A stretch of DNA of 38,660 nt from Planctomycetota bacterium. GTDB lineage: Bacteria; Planctomycetota; Planctomycetia; Pirellulales; UBA1268. The notes beneath the pieces are model-generated. The model did not search any database and was not told where the DNA came from. It was given only the letters and a program-made list of their open reading frames with translations. The stretch spans positions 1-38,660 of the forward strand of contig JAQCJP010000005.1 in assembly GCA_027592945.1 (NCBI GenBank). Reading direction: 5' to 3'. The position numbers and the translations under genes were made by a program. Positions 18,531-27,833 of the stretch are shown here, in pieces. Within the stretch, counting starts at the first letter, position 1; each line of letters begins with the position of its first letter.

Positions 18531-18662
18531 AAAAGCCCCCGGGCGCGAGCCGGGGGGACGGCGGGCCGCCCAACTCCCGATGACCGCCGCGCCTTCACCA
18601 CCAACCCGCCCGATCCGCGGTCACACCCAACAGACGCCCGACACCTGTGCCAGCCGACGGCC
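18531..18662 (-). repeat. Copy C of the dispersed hairpin repeat family
   Basis: AAGCCCCCGGGCGCGAGCCGGGGGGACGGCGGGCCGCCCAACTCCCGATG...TTCACCACCAACCCGCCCGATCC...CCAGCCGACGGCC aligns with copy B over about 125 bp, same orientation. Confidence 0.85.
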
Positions 18663-18664
18663 GG

Positions 18665-19744
18665 CTACGTCAGTTCAACCGTCGTGCCCGTCTTGAAGGC
18701 CTCGTCGGCGGCCAGCACGATCCGCAGGCTGTTGACCGCGTCATCCATGTGGTCTGAGAGATCACGATCGTTTTGGATCGCGTCGAGAAAGACTTCCTGC
18801 TCGAGCTGGCAGAGACCGTCGTGGTCGGGCTCGCCCGAGCAGTCGAGATATTCGTCGGCCTTGGCGAACGAGCCGTCGGGCTTCAACTCGGCATGATGCA
18901 GCTTGAGGACCGCGGCCTTGGTGTGGGCCTCGATGTCGTCGGTCTCGCTCTCCCCCTCCTTGACTCCCGCGATGCTGACACAGCCGCTCGGCCCGATCAC
19001 GTCCTTCACGAAGTAGGCCGTCTCGCTGATCATCGGGCCCCAGCCCGCCTCGTACCAGCCCACCGAGCCGTCGGCAAAGGCGACCTGGAGCTGGCCGTAG
19101 TTGTACATCCCCGGCACGAGTTCCTCGGACAGCCGGGCGCCGATCGCCGAGACCCGCACCGGCTTCGAGCGGGTCATTTGGCACATCACATCGACGTAGT
19201 GCACGCCGCAGTCGACAATCGGCGACATCGAATCCATCAGGGCCTTGTGGGTCTGCCACATCTCGCCGGACGACTGCTGGTTGAGGTTCATCCGCATCAC
19301 CAGCGGCTTGCCGAGCGTCTGGGCGGTCTCGATGAACCGCTTCCACGTCGGATGGACGCGGAGGATGTAGCCGACGACGAGTTTCTTGCCGGCCTCCCGG
19401 GCTGCCGCCACCACCTGCTCGGCCTCGGCTACCGTCACCGCCACCGGCTTCTCCAGGAAGACATGACAGCCGGCCTTGAAGGCGGCCAGGGCGTATTCAG
19501 CGTGGGTGTCTGGGTAGGTGTTGATCGAGACGGCGTCGGGCTTGGTGGCGGCGAGGGCCTCGTGGTAGTCGGCAAACTGCGGATACTCCGCGCCGACCGC
19601 GGCCAGCAGGGCCCGCCGCGACTTCTCGCCACGGGAGACGACGCCGACGATCTCGAAGCCGGGCATCGCGTGATAGGCCTTGGCGTGCGACGTGCCCATG
19701 TGGCCGCAGCCGGCAACGAGGATCTTGATCGGCGTGGATGCCAT
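18665..19744 (-). CDS. Gfo/Idh/MocA-family oxidoreductase
   Basis: IKILVAGCGHMGTSHAKAYHAMPGFEIVGVVSR, DAVSINTYPDTHAEYALAAFKAGCHVFLEKPVAVTVAEAEQVV: canonical N-terminal Rossmann and EKP motifs. Confidence 0.9.
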   Translation of the reverse strand: MASTPIKILVAGCGHMGTSHAKAYHAMPGFEIVGVVSRGEKSRRALLAAVGAEYPQFADYHEALAATKPDAVSINTYPDTHAEYALAAFKAGCHVFLEKPVAVTVAEAEQVVAAAREAGKKLVVGYILRVHPTWKRFIETAQTLGKPLVMRMNLNQQSSGEMWQTHKALMDSMSPIVDCGVHYVDVMCQMTRSKPVRVSAIGARLSEELVPGMYNYGQLQVAFADGSVGWYEAGWGPMISETAYFVKDVIGPSGCVSIAGVKEGESETDDIEAHTKAAVLKLHHAELKPDGSFAKADEYLDCSGEPDHDGLCQLEQEVFLDAIQNDRDLSDHMDDAVNSLRIVLAADEAFKTGTTVELT

Positions 19745-19835
19745 CGCTTCGGATTCCTTGCAGAGAAAGAAAAAGGGACTCAGGAAAGGTGATCGGGATT
19801 GAGCAGACCGCGCCGGCCGGCGGGACCGCAGGTGG

Positions 19836-20660
19836 TCAGCCGGCCGCCTTGACCGCCGCCAGAATGATCGCCCGCAGTTTCGGCTCGGCCGAGTTGGCTA
19901 CGGCGAGAATCTGTTCCACCGTCGCCACCTCGAGGGCATCGGGCAGGCACATGTCGGTGATCACCGAAATGCCCAGCACCCGCAGCGAGGAGTGGACCGC
20001 CACCAGCACCTCCGGCACGGTCGACATCCCCACCACGTCGGCCCCGATGATTCGGAGGAAGCGATACTCGGCCCGGGTCTCCAGATTTGGCCCTGTTACG
20101 GCCACGTAGACGCCACGGTGGGCCGTGAAGTCTTCCCGCCGGGCCACCGCCAGGGCGGCATCGACCAGCTCGGGCGTGTATGGGGCCGACATGTCGGGAA
20201 ACCGGGGCCCTAGCCGCTCGTCGTTGATCCCGGTGAGCGGATTGTCGCCGAGGAGGTTGATGTGGTCCTCGATCACCATCAGGTCGCCGGTCCGGTACTG
20301 CGGATTAAGCCCGCCGCAGGCGTTGGTCACGATCAGCAGCTCGGTGCCCAGCCGCTTCATGACGCGGACGGGGAAGGTGATCTGCTGGAGCGGATAGCCC
20401 TCGTACGCGTGCATCCGCCCCTCCATCACCACCACCGGCACGCCCTCGAGCAGCCCGCAGACCAGTTGGCCGGCATGGCCGTGGGCGGTCGAGCGGGCAA
20501 AGTGCGGAATTTCGTCGTAGGGAATCGTCACGGCGTCGGCGAGGGCTCCGGAAATGCCTCCCAGACCGCTGCCCAGAATGATCGAAACCTTGGGCGTGAG
20601 CGACCACCGCTCCCGGATAAAGGCCGCGGCTTCCGTGATCTTGTCGTATTGATCGAGCAT
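19836..20660 (-). CDS. Purine nucleoside phosphorylase (PNP I, inosine/guanosine type)
   Basis: VSIILGSGLGGISGALADAVTIPYDEIPHF, HGHAGQLVCGLLEGVPVVVMEGRMHAYEGYPLQQITFPVRVMKRLG, LIVTNACGGLNP, YVAVTGPNLETRAEYRFLRIIGADVVGMSTVPEVLVA. Confidence 0.93.
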   Translation of the reverse strand: MLDQYDKITEAAAFIRERWSLTPKVSIILGSGLGGISGALADAVTIPYDEIPHFARSTAHGHAGQLVCGLLEGVPVVVMEGRMHAYEGYPLQQITFPVRVMKRLGTELLIVTNACGGLNPQYRTGDLMVIEDHINLLGDNPLTGINDERLGPRFPDMSAPYTPELVDAALAVARREDFTAHRGVYVAVTGPNLETRAEYRFLRIIGADVVGMSTVPEVLVAVHSSLRVLGISVITDMCLPDALEVATVEQILAVANSAEPKLRAIILAAVKAAG

Positions 20661-20789
20661 TCGTGCTCCAGGGTGTCGATGCAGCGATGGCCATAAGCGA
20701 CGGCTCACCTGCCGCCGCCTCGGGGCGGCAGGAGTCTACCACCCTCCGCTCAACCCCGCACCGGGCCAACGCGATGTCCGCCGGCAGGC

Positions 20790-21254
20790 TCAGTCACCCA
20801 GCAGGGCCTGAAAGTCAGGGTGTTCGTGGAGCGACTCGAGATCCGGGTCGCTCTCCATGTGGTCGAGGTCGTCATAGCCGAGCAGAATCGCTCGCGACAG
20901 CGAATCGATCGCATCTTCAGACCGACCCGCGCGGGCCAGCGAACAGGCGAGGTTGTAGCGGGCCAGGAAATCATCGGGCTGCAGCATCACCAGCCGGCTG
21001 TCGAGTTCTACGGCCCGCTTGAGATTGCCCTTCTTCGAGACCAACTCGGCGAGAATCTTGAGCACCTCAACCGCGTCACCGCGGCGGACCAGCAGCCGCT
21101 CAAAGAAATCGATGTCGAAATCGAGCTGCCCGAGCCTGCCAAACCAGGGCTCCGGCGACCGCCGGCCTCCTCGGCCGCCCCGCGAGGACCGACCCGATCC
21201 CGCGTTGGGCTCATCGGGCACGAACTGGGGCGTGTCGATCCCGGACATGAACAT
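20790..21254 (-). CDS. TPR-containing protein
   Basis: RLVMLQPDDFLARYNLACSLARAGRSEDAIDSLSRAILLGYDDLDHMESDPDLESLHEHPDFQALL, a TPR-like pair. Confidence 0.7.
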   Translation of the reverse strand: MFMSGIDTPQFVPDEPNAGSGRSSRGGRGGRRSPEPWFGRLGQLDFDIDFFERLLVRRGDAVEVLKILAELVSKKGNLKRAVELDSRLVMLQPDDFLARYNLACSLARAGRSEDAIDSLSRAILLGYDDLDHMESDPDLESLHEHPDFQALLGD

Positions 21255-21300
21255 CCTTCCGGCTCAACGGGCGAGACCTGTTGATCGTCGCCCTCCGCGC

Positions 21301-21615
21301 TTACTTCTTTTTGCCGCCGCCCTTCCCGGGCGGCAGCGGCTCGGGCTCGAGGTCGTCAGGGTGATCCCAGTCGGGATCGTTTTCCTCCTCCTCGAAATCA
21401 TCATCGAACTCATCGTCGAAATCGTCAAAGTTCGATTCCTGATCGTCCGGATCCTCGTCTCCGGGCAGATCGTCGTCGGGGGTGTCCTCATCGTCGTCGG
21501 TGTCGCCGCTGGCCCACAGCGGCAGCGGCGTGAGGCGACCCCATCGGCGTGGAGAAAACCCGGACTCCCGGGAAGTAGCCGTCAGCGACGGACGATTGAC
21601 TGGCGTAATGACCAT
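21301..21615 (-). CDS. Hypothetical acidic protein with Asp/Glu-rich middle and Lys-rich tail
   Basis: ORF 21301..21696, likely start MVITPVNRPSLT; DTDDDEDTPDDDLPGDEDPDDQESNFDDFDDEFDDDFEEEENDPDWDHPDDLEPEPLPPGKGGGKKK. No known domain recognised. Confidence 0.5.
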   Translation of the reverse strand: MVITPVNRPSLTATSRESGFSPRRWGRLTPLPLWASGDTDDDEDTPDDDLPGDEDPDDQESNFDDFDDEFDDDFEEEENDPDWDHPDDLEPEPLPPGKGGGKKK

Positions 21616-21781
21616 TGGTTGAAACCGCGGAACTATCCCTCTCCCGGCCGCTCCGGCGGAGCCTCCTCGCGTTCGGACCGTTTCCGAATGCCGCACCGAT
21701 GAAACAGTCTATCACTGCCGGCGTCAAGGCGACCGCCCCGAGTGGTCTCCGGGCCGGCGGAACGGGGTCCGCCGGGGACTT

Positions 21782-23026
21782 CTAGGTGTGGTAGTCGGCG
21801 TTGAGCCGCACATAATCCGCCGTCAGATCGCTCGAGAAAAATCGGATTTGCCCGGGCCCCTGCCCCACGGACACTTGGATCAGCGTCTCACGCCGGTCCC
21901 GAATCCCCGCTGACACGGCATCGGCATCGAACGGCACGGGCGCCCCGCCACGAAACAGGAGCGTGCCGTTGAGGCGAAGTTCAACCGCGGCGGGCTCGAA
22001 GGCAACCCCGGAGTAGCCCGCCGCCGAGACGATCCGCCCCCAGTTCGGGTCGGCCCCGTGCACAGCCGTCTTGACCAACGGGCTGTCGGCTATCGTGCGG
22101 GCGATCCGGCGGGCTTCCTCCCGGTCGCGGCAGCCCTCGACCTCGATCCGCATGACGTGCGTCGCCCCCTCCCCGTCATCGGCCATCTCCCGGGCAAGAC
22201 TGCCGCAGGCCTTCCGCAAGGCCTCGCCGCAGGCCGCCAGGCCCGACCCGTGGAGCGTACTTCCGCCCGCCGCGCCGTTGGCCAGGAGCAAGACCGTGTC
22301 GTTGGTGCTCATGTGGCCATCGACGCTGACGCAGTTGAACGAGTCATCGGCCGCCTCGGTCAGCAGCCGCTGAGCGTCGGCTGGGTCGAGGGCCGCATCC
22401 GTGAGCACCACGGCGAGCATCGTCGCCATCTTCGGCCCGATCATCGCCGCGCCCTTGGCCATGGCAAAAAGCGTGTAGCGGCTGCCTTCCGCCTCGAAGG
22501 CCGTCCCGGTCAGCTTGGGCCGCGTGTCGGTCGTCATCATGCCGCGTGCCGCCGCGAGGACCGCACGATCGTCGCCGCCAAGTTCCCTGGCCGCCGCGGC
22601 GATGCCCGCGGTGACCTTTTCCATGGGGAGAAACTCGCCGATGATCCCCGTCGAGAGGACGAGTACCTCCTCGCCAGCCACGCCCAGCGCCGTGCCCGCC
22701 GCAGCCGCCATCCCGCGGGCGTCGTCGAGGCCGCGGACCCCGGTGCAGGCGTTGGCATTGCCGGAGTTGATCACGATCCCGCGAAAACCGCGGCCGGGCG
22801 TCAGGGCCCGATCGTAGGCGACCGGGGCGGCGAAGACGAGGTTGGTGGTGTAGACGCCGGCGGCCGTCGCCGGGAGGTCGCTGGTGACGAGCGTGACGTC
22901 CTCGCGGCTCGCGTCATACTTGATGCCAGCCTTGACTCCCGCGAGGCGGAAGCCCCGCGGCAGCGACGGGATCGGGTGGGGGACGGCGGTCGCGTCGGTT
23001 GGCATGATCGCAATCTCACCCGGCAT
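21782..23026 (-). CDS. argJ: Bifunctional glutamate N-acetyltransferase/amino-acid acetyltransferase
   Basis: GFRLAGVKAGIKYDASREDVTLVTSDLPATAAGVYTTNLVFAAPV, VINSGNANACTG, KGAAMIGPKMATMLAVVLTDA, NCVSVDGHMSTNDTV, GADPNWGRIVSAAGYSG. Start 23026 or 23005. Confidence 0.93.
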   Translation of the reverse strand: MPGEIAIMPTDATAVPHPIPSLPRGFRLAGVKAGIKYDASREDVTLVTSDLPATAAGVYTTNLVFAAPVAYDRALTPGRGFRGIVINSGNANACTGVRGLDDARGMAAAAGTALGVAGEEVLVLSTGIIGEFLPMEKVTAGIAAAARELGGDDRAVLAAARGMMTTDTRPKLTGTAFEAEGSRYTLFAMAKGAAMIGPKMATMLAVVLTDAALDPADAQRLLTEAADDSFNCVSVDGHMSTNDTVLLLANGAAGGSTLHGSGLAACGEALRKACGSLAREMADDGEGATHVMRIEVEGCRDREEARRIARTIADSPLVKTAVHGADPNWGRIVSAAGYSGVAFEPAAVELRLNGTLLFRGGAPVPFDADAVSAGIRDRRETLIQVSVGQGPGQIRFFSSDLTADYVRLNADYHT

Positions 23027-23065
23027 CCAGCGGGTGTCAATCAGATGCTTCCGGAGGCGTCTCTC

Positions 23066-23112
23066 GCCCCACGTCCCGCCGTCCGCCCCGGCTCGCGCCG
23101 GGGGGCTTTTAT
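23066..23112 (+). repeat. Copy D (short form) of the dispersed repeat family, in the argC-argJ intergenic gap
   Basis: CCCACGTCCCGCCGTCCGCCCCGGCTCGCGCCGGGGGGCTTTT: shares the CCGGCTCGCGCCGG core and the GTCCCGCCGT flank; the + strand ends in a T run like an intrinsic terminator. Confidence 0.7.
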
Positions 23113-23119
23113 TGCGCTT

Positions 23120-24130
23120 TTAGAGGAGGCCGGTGTGTTCGGGGAGCCCGAAGAGGACGTTGAGATTCTGAACCGCCGCCCCGGCGGCGCCCTTGACGAG
23201 GTTGTCGAGGCAGCTGATCAGGAGAATCCGCCCCCGGACGACCCGGGCCGTCATGTCGCAGAAGTTGGTGTCGACCGTGTCCTTGGTGCCGGGCAGATGA
23301 TCCACCACCCGGACAAACCGCTCGCCGGCGTAGGCCTCGCGAAGCAGGCCGAGCACGTCGGCCTCGGTGACGCTCTTGGTGGGCCGGGCGTAGATCGTCG
23401 CCAGGATGCCCCGGTCCATCGGAACGAGCTGGGGCGTGAAGATCACCTCCGGGCGGCTGCCAGCATGGCGAGCCAGGATCTGCTCGATCTCGGGAGTATG
23501 CCGGTGGCGGCCCACGTTGTAGGCCGAGATGCTCTCGTTGCACTCAGGGAAGTGGGTCATCAACTTGGGCGACCGGCCCGCTCCGCTCACGCCGCTCTTG
23601 GCGTCGATGATGATGTCGGAGAGTTCGACCAGCCCAGCCTTCAGCAGCGGGGCCAGCGGCAGGATCGCCGCGGTGGCGTAGCAGCCGGGATTGGCGACGA
23701 GTTGCTGGGTGATGATCCGCTCCCGAAAGAGTTCCGGGAGGCCATAGATCGTGGTGCCGAGCTTGCCGGCATCGGGGTGATCATGACCGTACCACTCGAG
23801 ATACGTCGCGGCATCGTCGAGCCGGTAGTCGGCGCTGAAATCAACGACCTTCGCCCCGCCGGCAAGCACCTGCGGCAGGATCTCGGCACTGGCGCAGTGC
23901 GGCAGACAGCCGAACACGCAGTCGGCCCGCCGCCCCACCTCCTCCGGCTCGAGGTCCTCGAGTTCCAACTCGAGCCGCCCGACCAGGCCGGGATGAACGC
24001 TCGAGATCGGCGGCCGACCTTCCTGGCGGCTTGTCACGGCGACGATCTCCGCCTCCGGATGCCGCAGCAGAATCTTGATCGCCTCCAGGGCGGTGTACCC
24101 AGTGGCTCCCAGCACGGCGACGGTGATCAT
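23120..24130 (-). CDS. argC: N-acetyl-gamma-glutamyl-phosphate reductase
   Basis: [82 protein letters not shown]. Confidence 0.93.
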   Translation of the reverse strand: MITVAVLGATGYTALEAIKILLRHPEAEIVAVTSRQEGRPPISSVHPGLVGRLELELEDLEPEEVGRRADCVFGCLPHCASAEILPQVLAGGAKVVDFSADYRLDDAATYLEWYGHDHPDAGKLGTTIYGLPELFRERIITQQLVANPGCYATAAILPLAPLLKAGLVELSDIIIDAKSGVSGAGRSPKLMTHFPECNESISAYNVGRHRHTPEIEQILARHAGSRPEVIFTPQLVPMDRGILATIYARPTKSVTEADVLGLLREAYAGERFVRVVDHLPGTKDTVDTNFCDMTARVVRGRILLISCLDNLVKGAAGAAVQNLNVLFGLPEHTGLL

Positions 24131-24195
24131 GATTCGCTCCTCGTTGGATCGCCGGCCGGCAGACATCGCGGACCGGCCCGCTTCGATTCAGCAGT

Positions 24196-24834
24196 TTACC
24201 CGGCGTCTGCCACCAGCCGGTCTTCGACGAGCCGGATCAGCCAGGCGGCGACCGACTGCTTGCTGCCCGCCTGGCTGCCGACCATCTCGTGGCCGCGATC
24301 GTAGACGCTGACGGCCGTCTCGGTGCCCTCCATCGCCGTCAGGTCGTTGACGACGATCAGGTCGCACCGCTTGGCCTCGATCTTTTCGAAGGCCCGGCGA
24401 GGATCGGCCCCCGGCTCCAAGGCGAAGGCTACAAACCAGCGGTCGGCCGGAGCCTCCCTGGCCAGGGTCGCGATCACGTCGGGCGTGGGCCGGAGGGTGA
24501 GCGTCAGTTCGTCGCCCGCCCGGGGAATCTTGCCGGCAACCTTCGCCGCCGGCTCGAAGTCGCAGGGCGCAGCCGCCGCGATCACACCGTCGCAGGCCGG
24601 CAGCTCGGCCCCCGACGCCGCCAGCATCTCGGCGGTCGTGACGACCGGAATCACCCGGGCCCGCTCGGGATAGACCACCACCACCGGCCCGCTGACGATC
24701 GTCACCTCGTGGCCACGATCCAGGGCGGCGTCGGCAAGTGCGGCCGCCATCCGGCCGCTCGAGGCGTTGGTGAGGTAGCGGACATCGTCGATGAAGGCCC
24801 GGGTCGGACCGGCCGTCAGGAGAATGCGTGCCAT
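24196..24834 (-). CDS. coaB: Phosphopantothenate--cysteine ligase (CoaB domain, standalone)
   Basis: MARILLTAGPTRAFIDDVRYLTNASSGRMAAALADAALDRGHEVTIVSGP, AAAPCDFEP, DLIVVNDLTAMEGTETAVSVYDR. Confidence 0.85.
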   Translation of the reverse strand: MARILLTAGPTRAFIDDVRYLTNASSGRMAAALADAALDRGHEVTIVSGPVVVVYPERARVIPVVTTAEMLAASGAELPACDGVIAAAAPCDFEPAAKVAGKIPRAGDELTLTLRPTPDVIATLAREAPADRWFVAFALEPGADPRRAFEKIEAKRCDLIVVNDLTAMEGTETAVSVYDRGHEMVGSQAGSKQSVAAWLIRLVEDRLVADAG

Positions 24835-24861
24835 GGGGCTTTCCCGGGTGCCGGCCTCCGC

Positions 24862-25431
24862 TCACTCCCCGCGGGGTGGACGCGGGGCGAGCGTCTTCTC
24901 GATCACGGCCAGAATCTCCTCCGGCTCGGCCATTCGCCCGGCCCCTTCCTTCCGGCAGGAGAGCCAGCCGCTGCCGGGTGGGATCACCTCCACACCATCG
25001 TCGACCAGCCTGGCGACGTTCCGCTGCACCGCGGGCTTGGCCCACATCGCCGCGTTCATCGCCGGCGCCACCAGCACAGGACACTCGACGCACAGCAGCA
25101 GCGTCGTGAGCAGGTCGCCGGCCCCGCCGGCGGCCGCCGTCGCCAGAAAGTCGGCCGTGGCCGGCGCGACCACCAGCAGGTCGGCCCGCTCGGCCAGCTC
25201 GATATGGGCCCCCAGCGGGAAGGCGGCCGGATCAAAGCTCCGCGAGGCGACCGGCCTGCCGGTGAGGGCGGCGAAGGTGGCTGGGCCGACGAACCGCTTG
25301 GCGTTGCGGGTCAGCACGGCGGTCACACCGGCCCCGCACTGCACGAGGCTGCTCGTCAGGGCCGCCGCCTTGTAGGCCGCGATCCCCCCGCTCACCCCCA
25401 GCACGATCTCGCGCTCAGCGATTGCGGTCAC
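24862..25431 (-). CDS. coaC: Phosphopantothenoylcysteine decarboxylase (CoaC domain, standalone)
   Basis: EIVLGVSGGIAAYKAAALTSSLVQCGAGVTAVLTRNAKRFVGPATFAALTGRPV, HIELAERADLLVVAPATADFLATAAAGGAGDLLTTLLLCVECPVLVAPAMNAAMW. Confidence 0.9.
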   Translation of the reverse strand: MTAIAEREIVLGVSGGIAAYKAAALTSSLVQCGAGVTAVLTRNAKRFVGPATFAALTGRPVASRSFDPAAFPLGAHIELAERADLLVVAPATADFLATAAAGGAGDLLTTLLLCVECPVLVAPAMNAAMWAKPAVQRNVARLVDDGVEVIPPGSGWLSCRKEGAGRMAEPEEILAVIEKTLAPRPPRGE

Positions 25432-25691
25432 AGGATCGTGGGATCGAAGTCGAGCGGTCCGCCGGCCTCGGTTGACTCGCCGGTGATCCGGAGGTTCATC
25501 GAGGTGTCGAGAAAGATCTTGTCTTGCTTGATCTCCTCGATGACGATCTGCATCTTGTCGTCGGTATCGACATCGACCAGCGGCCGCCCGCCGGCGTTGA
25601 GGGCCACCAGCCGCTTCTGAATGAGGGTCGAGAGCTTGAACCGCCCGCCCACCTTGTTGACGATCTCTTCTTCACGCAGTTCGTCGATCAT
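25428..25691 (-). CDS. rpoZ: DNA-directed RNA polymerase subunit omega
   Basis: MIDELREEEIVNKVGGRFKLSTLIQKRLVALNAGGRPLVD, located between gmk and coaC with 4-nt overlaps on both sides. Confidence 0.82.
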   Translation of the reverse strand: MIDELREEEIVNKVGGRFKLSTLIQKRLVALNAGGRPLVDVDTDDKMQIVIEEIKQDKIFLDTSMNLRITGESTEAGGPLDFDPTIL

Positions 25692-26326
25692 GCATTGACT
25701 CCTGGTCTGGTCGTGGTTGTCGCGGCCGTCTCGCTCGCCGCGGCGGAAGCCGGCCCGAAGCCCTCCGCCGCAAGTATGCCCTGCACCCTGGCCACCGCCT
25801 CGTCGACATCCTCGTTGATGACGCGGTAGCGGTAGCGATGGGCCTCCAAGAGTTCCCGTCGGGCCACCTCCAGTCGGCGGGCCATCGCCTCGGGCGACTC
25901 GGTGCCGCGGCCTCGAAGCCGCTCGAGCAACTGGTCGGGACGGGACGGCTCGATGAAAATGGTGATCGCCTGAGGGAACTTCTCAAGAATGGAGAGTGTA
26001 CCCTCCACATCGATCTCGAGCACGACCCACCTTCCGGCCGCCAGCCGGGGGGCCACTTCGTTCACCAGGGTGCCGTACCAGTGCTGCCGGCCGTACACCT
26101 GGCAGCACTCCAGAAACTCGCCCGCCGCCCGCCGCCGCTCGAACTCCTCGTCGGAGAGGAAGTGGTAATCGACGCCGTCCCGCTCCCCCGCCCGGGGCGG
26201 CCGGGTCGTCGCTGAGACGCTGGGAACAAGGGCGGGAAAGGCCGCCAGCACCTTCCGCAGGAGCGTGGTCTTGCCGACCCCGGAGGGGCCCGAGATCACG
26301 ACGAGTTTGCCGCAGCGGTCTTCCAT
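25688..26326 (-). CDS. gmk: Guanylate kinase
   Basis: KLVVISGPSGVGKTTLLRKVLAAFP, SATTRPPRAGERDGVDYHFLSDEEFERR, YGTLVNEV, VVLEIDVEGTLSI. Confidence 0.95.
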   Translation of the reverse strand: MEDRCGKLVVISGPSGVGKTTLLRKVLAAFPALVPSVSATTRPPRAGERDGVDYHFLSDEEFERRRAAGEFLECCQVYGRQHWYGTLVNEVAPRLAAGRWVVLEIDVEGTLSILEKFPQAITIFIEPSRPDQLLERLRGRGTESPEAMARRLEVARRELLEAHRYRYRVINEDVDEAVARVQGILAAEGFGPASAAASETAATTTTRPGVNA

Positions 26327-26407
26327 CCAGATGTTGTACCCGAGCCGGGCGGCGACTGGGAACTGCCCGCGGCAGCCTGCCCGCCGCAGCCGCCTTGCGG
26401 CCCGGGC

Positions 26408-27289
26408 TCACTCCAGGTTTTGCACTTGCTCGCGGAGCCGTTCAATCCGGGTCTTGAGTTCAACCACGGCGTGGGCGATGCCGACGTCGGCGCTCTTCGA
26501 GGCGATCGTATTGGCCTCTCGGGCGAGTTCCTGGGAGAGAAAGTCGAGCGGCCGGCCCGGGCTCTCCTCGCCGAGCAGCCGCTCGAACTGCGCCAGATGA
26601 CTCTCCAGCCGAACGATCTCCTCGGCAATGTCGGTGCGGTCGGCGACGAGGGCGATTTCCCTGGCCACGTCGGCTTCCGCGAGGCTGACGCCCCGCTCCG
26701 CCAGGATGCTCGAAACCCGCTCGAGCAGCCGGACCCGCTGCTGCTCGACGGCCTGCGGCACCCGCTCCCGGATGCCCGCCACGAGCCTGGCGATTTCTCT
26801 GCAGATCGAACGCATGTCGGCAGCCAGCGTCTCCCCCTCGGCCCTCCGCATCGTGTCGAGCGCCGCCAGGGCCCGTTCCACCGCCTCGGCGACGAGCGGC
26901 CAGGCCCGCTCGAGGGCGGCCTCCTCCGGCGGCGCATCGGCCGTGATGCCCGGCAGGCCGAGCAGTCCATCGATGCTCCGCGGCAGCGCCAAATCGTGGC
27001 TCGCGGCGAAATCCTCGAGCTGATCGAGATAGGCCGCCAACTGGGCGGCATCGATCCGCCGCATCACCGTCGCCGCGGCCCCGGTGAGGTCGAGGGTCAT
27101 CTGGACGGTTCCCCGCCTGACCCGCTGCCGCACCAGTGTTTCGACCCGAGGTTCGAGACCGACGAAGCCCTCCCGGGTCCGCAGAGAAAACTTGAACGAA
27201 CGATTGTTGACCGTTCGCAGTTCGACGCGGCAGGTGCTCTCGCCGGCAGTGGCGATGCCCTCGCCGCAGCCGGTCATGCTGTTGGGCAT
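26408..27289 (-). CDS. YicC/YloC-family endoribonuclease
   Basis: MPNSMTGCGEGIATAGESTCRVELRTVNNRSFKFSLRTREGF, C-term RPLDFLSQELAREANTIASKSADVGIAHAVVELKTRIERLREQVQNLE. Confidence 0.93.
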   Translation of the reverse strand: MPNSMTGCGEGIATAGESTCRVELRTVNNRSFKFSLRTREGFVGLEPRVETLVRQRVRRGTVQMTLDLTGAAATVMRRIDAAQLAAYLDQLEDFAASHDLALPRSIDGLLGLPGITADAPPEEAALERAWPLVAEAVERALAALDTMRRAEGETLAADMRSICREIARLVAGIRERVPQAVEQQRVRLLERVSSILAERGVSLAEADVAREIALVADRTDIAEEIVRLESHLAQFERLLGEESPGRPLDFLSQELAREANTIASKSADVGIAHAVVELKTRIERLREQVQNLE

Positions 27290-27292
27290 TGG

Positions 27293-27730
27293 CTATTCGG
27301 CAGCGGGCTCAGCAGCCGGTTCGGTCTCCACCGCCGGCTCGGCTTCCGTACCGGTCTCTGGCTCCTCGGTGATCTCCGACTCTGCCGGCTCCATCTCCGT
27401 CGCCTCAGCGTCGGCGGTCGTGCCGTCACCCGTCTCCGCCGGCACCGCCTCCCCGGCTGCGGCGCCGAGAGCGGGCGAGAGCCGCGACTGCTTCGTGCCG
27501 AGCACGTTGGTCGCCAGGATGCAGAGGATGATCCAGATCGCCGCCGCGACGACCGTGATCCGCGTGAACAGGTCGCCCGCCTTGGTGCCGAACGCGCTCT
27601 GCCCCCCCGCCCCGCCGAAGGCACCCGCCAAGCCGCCCCCCCTGCCTCGCTGGATGAGCACCAGCGCGATCAGAAAAAACGCCATGAAGACGAGCATGAA
27701 GCCGAGCGTAAAACGGACGAGCAGGATCAT
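27293..27730 (-). CDS. secG: Preprotein translocase subunit SecG with acidic C-terminal extension
   Basis: [62 protein letters not shown], followed by a Glu/Pro/Ala-rich tail; adjacent to tpiA. Confidence 0.88.
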   Translation of the reverse strand: MILLVRFTLGFMLVFMAFFLIALVLIQRGRGGGLAGAFGGAGGQSAFGTKAGDLFTRITVVAAAIWIILCILATNVLGTKQSRLSPALGAAAGEAVPAETGDGTTADAEATEMEPAESEITEEPETGTEAEPAVETEPAAEPAAE

Positions 27731-27833
27731 GGGATGCGGTCACTCCAGTGGCATCGCCGGCGGTGGCGACAGGCTCGCAGCATAGTCGCTTTCGACCGCC
27801 GCGGGGAACCCGTCCTCCTTTCCGCCCCGGTCT

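Noticed and set aside
22058-24304. 748-aa + strand ORF antisense to argJ/argC
   Set aside because: Spans two well-supported minus-strand genes and their gap; composition is typical of antisense shadow frames.
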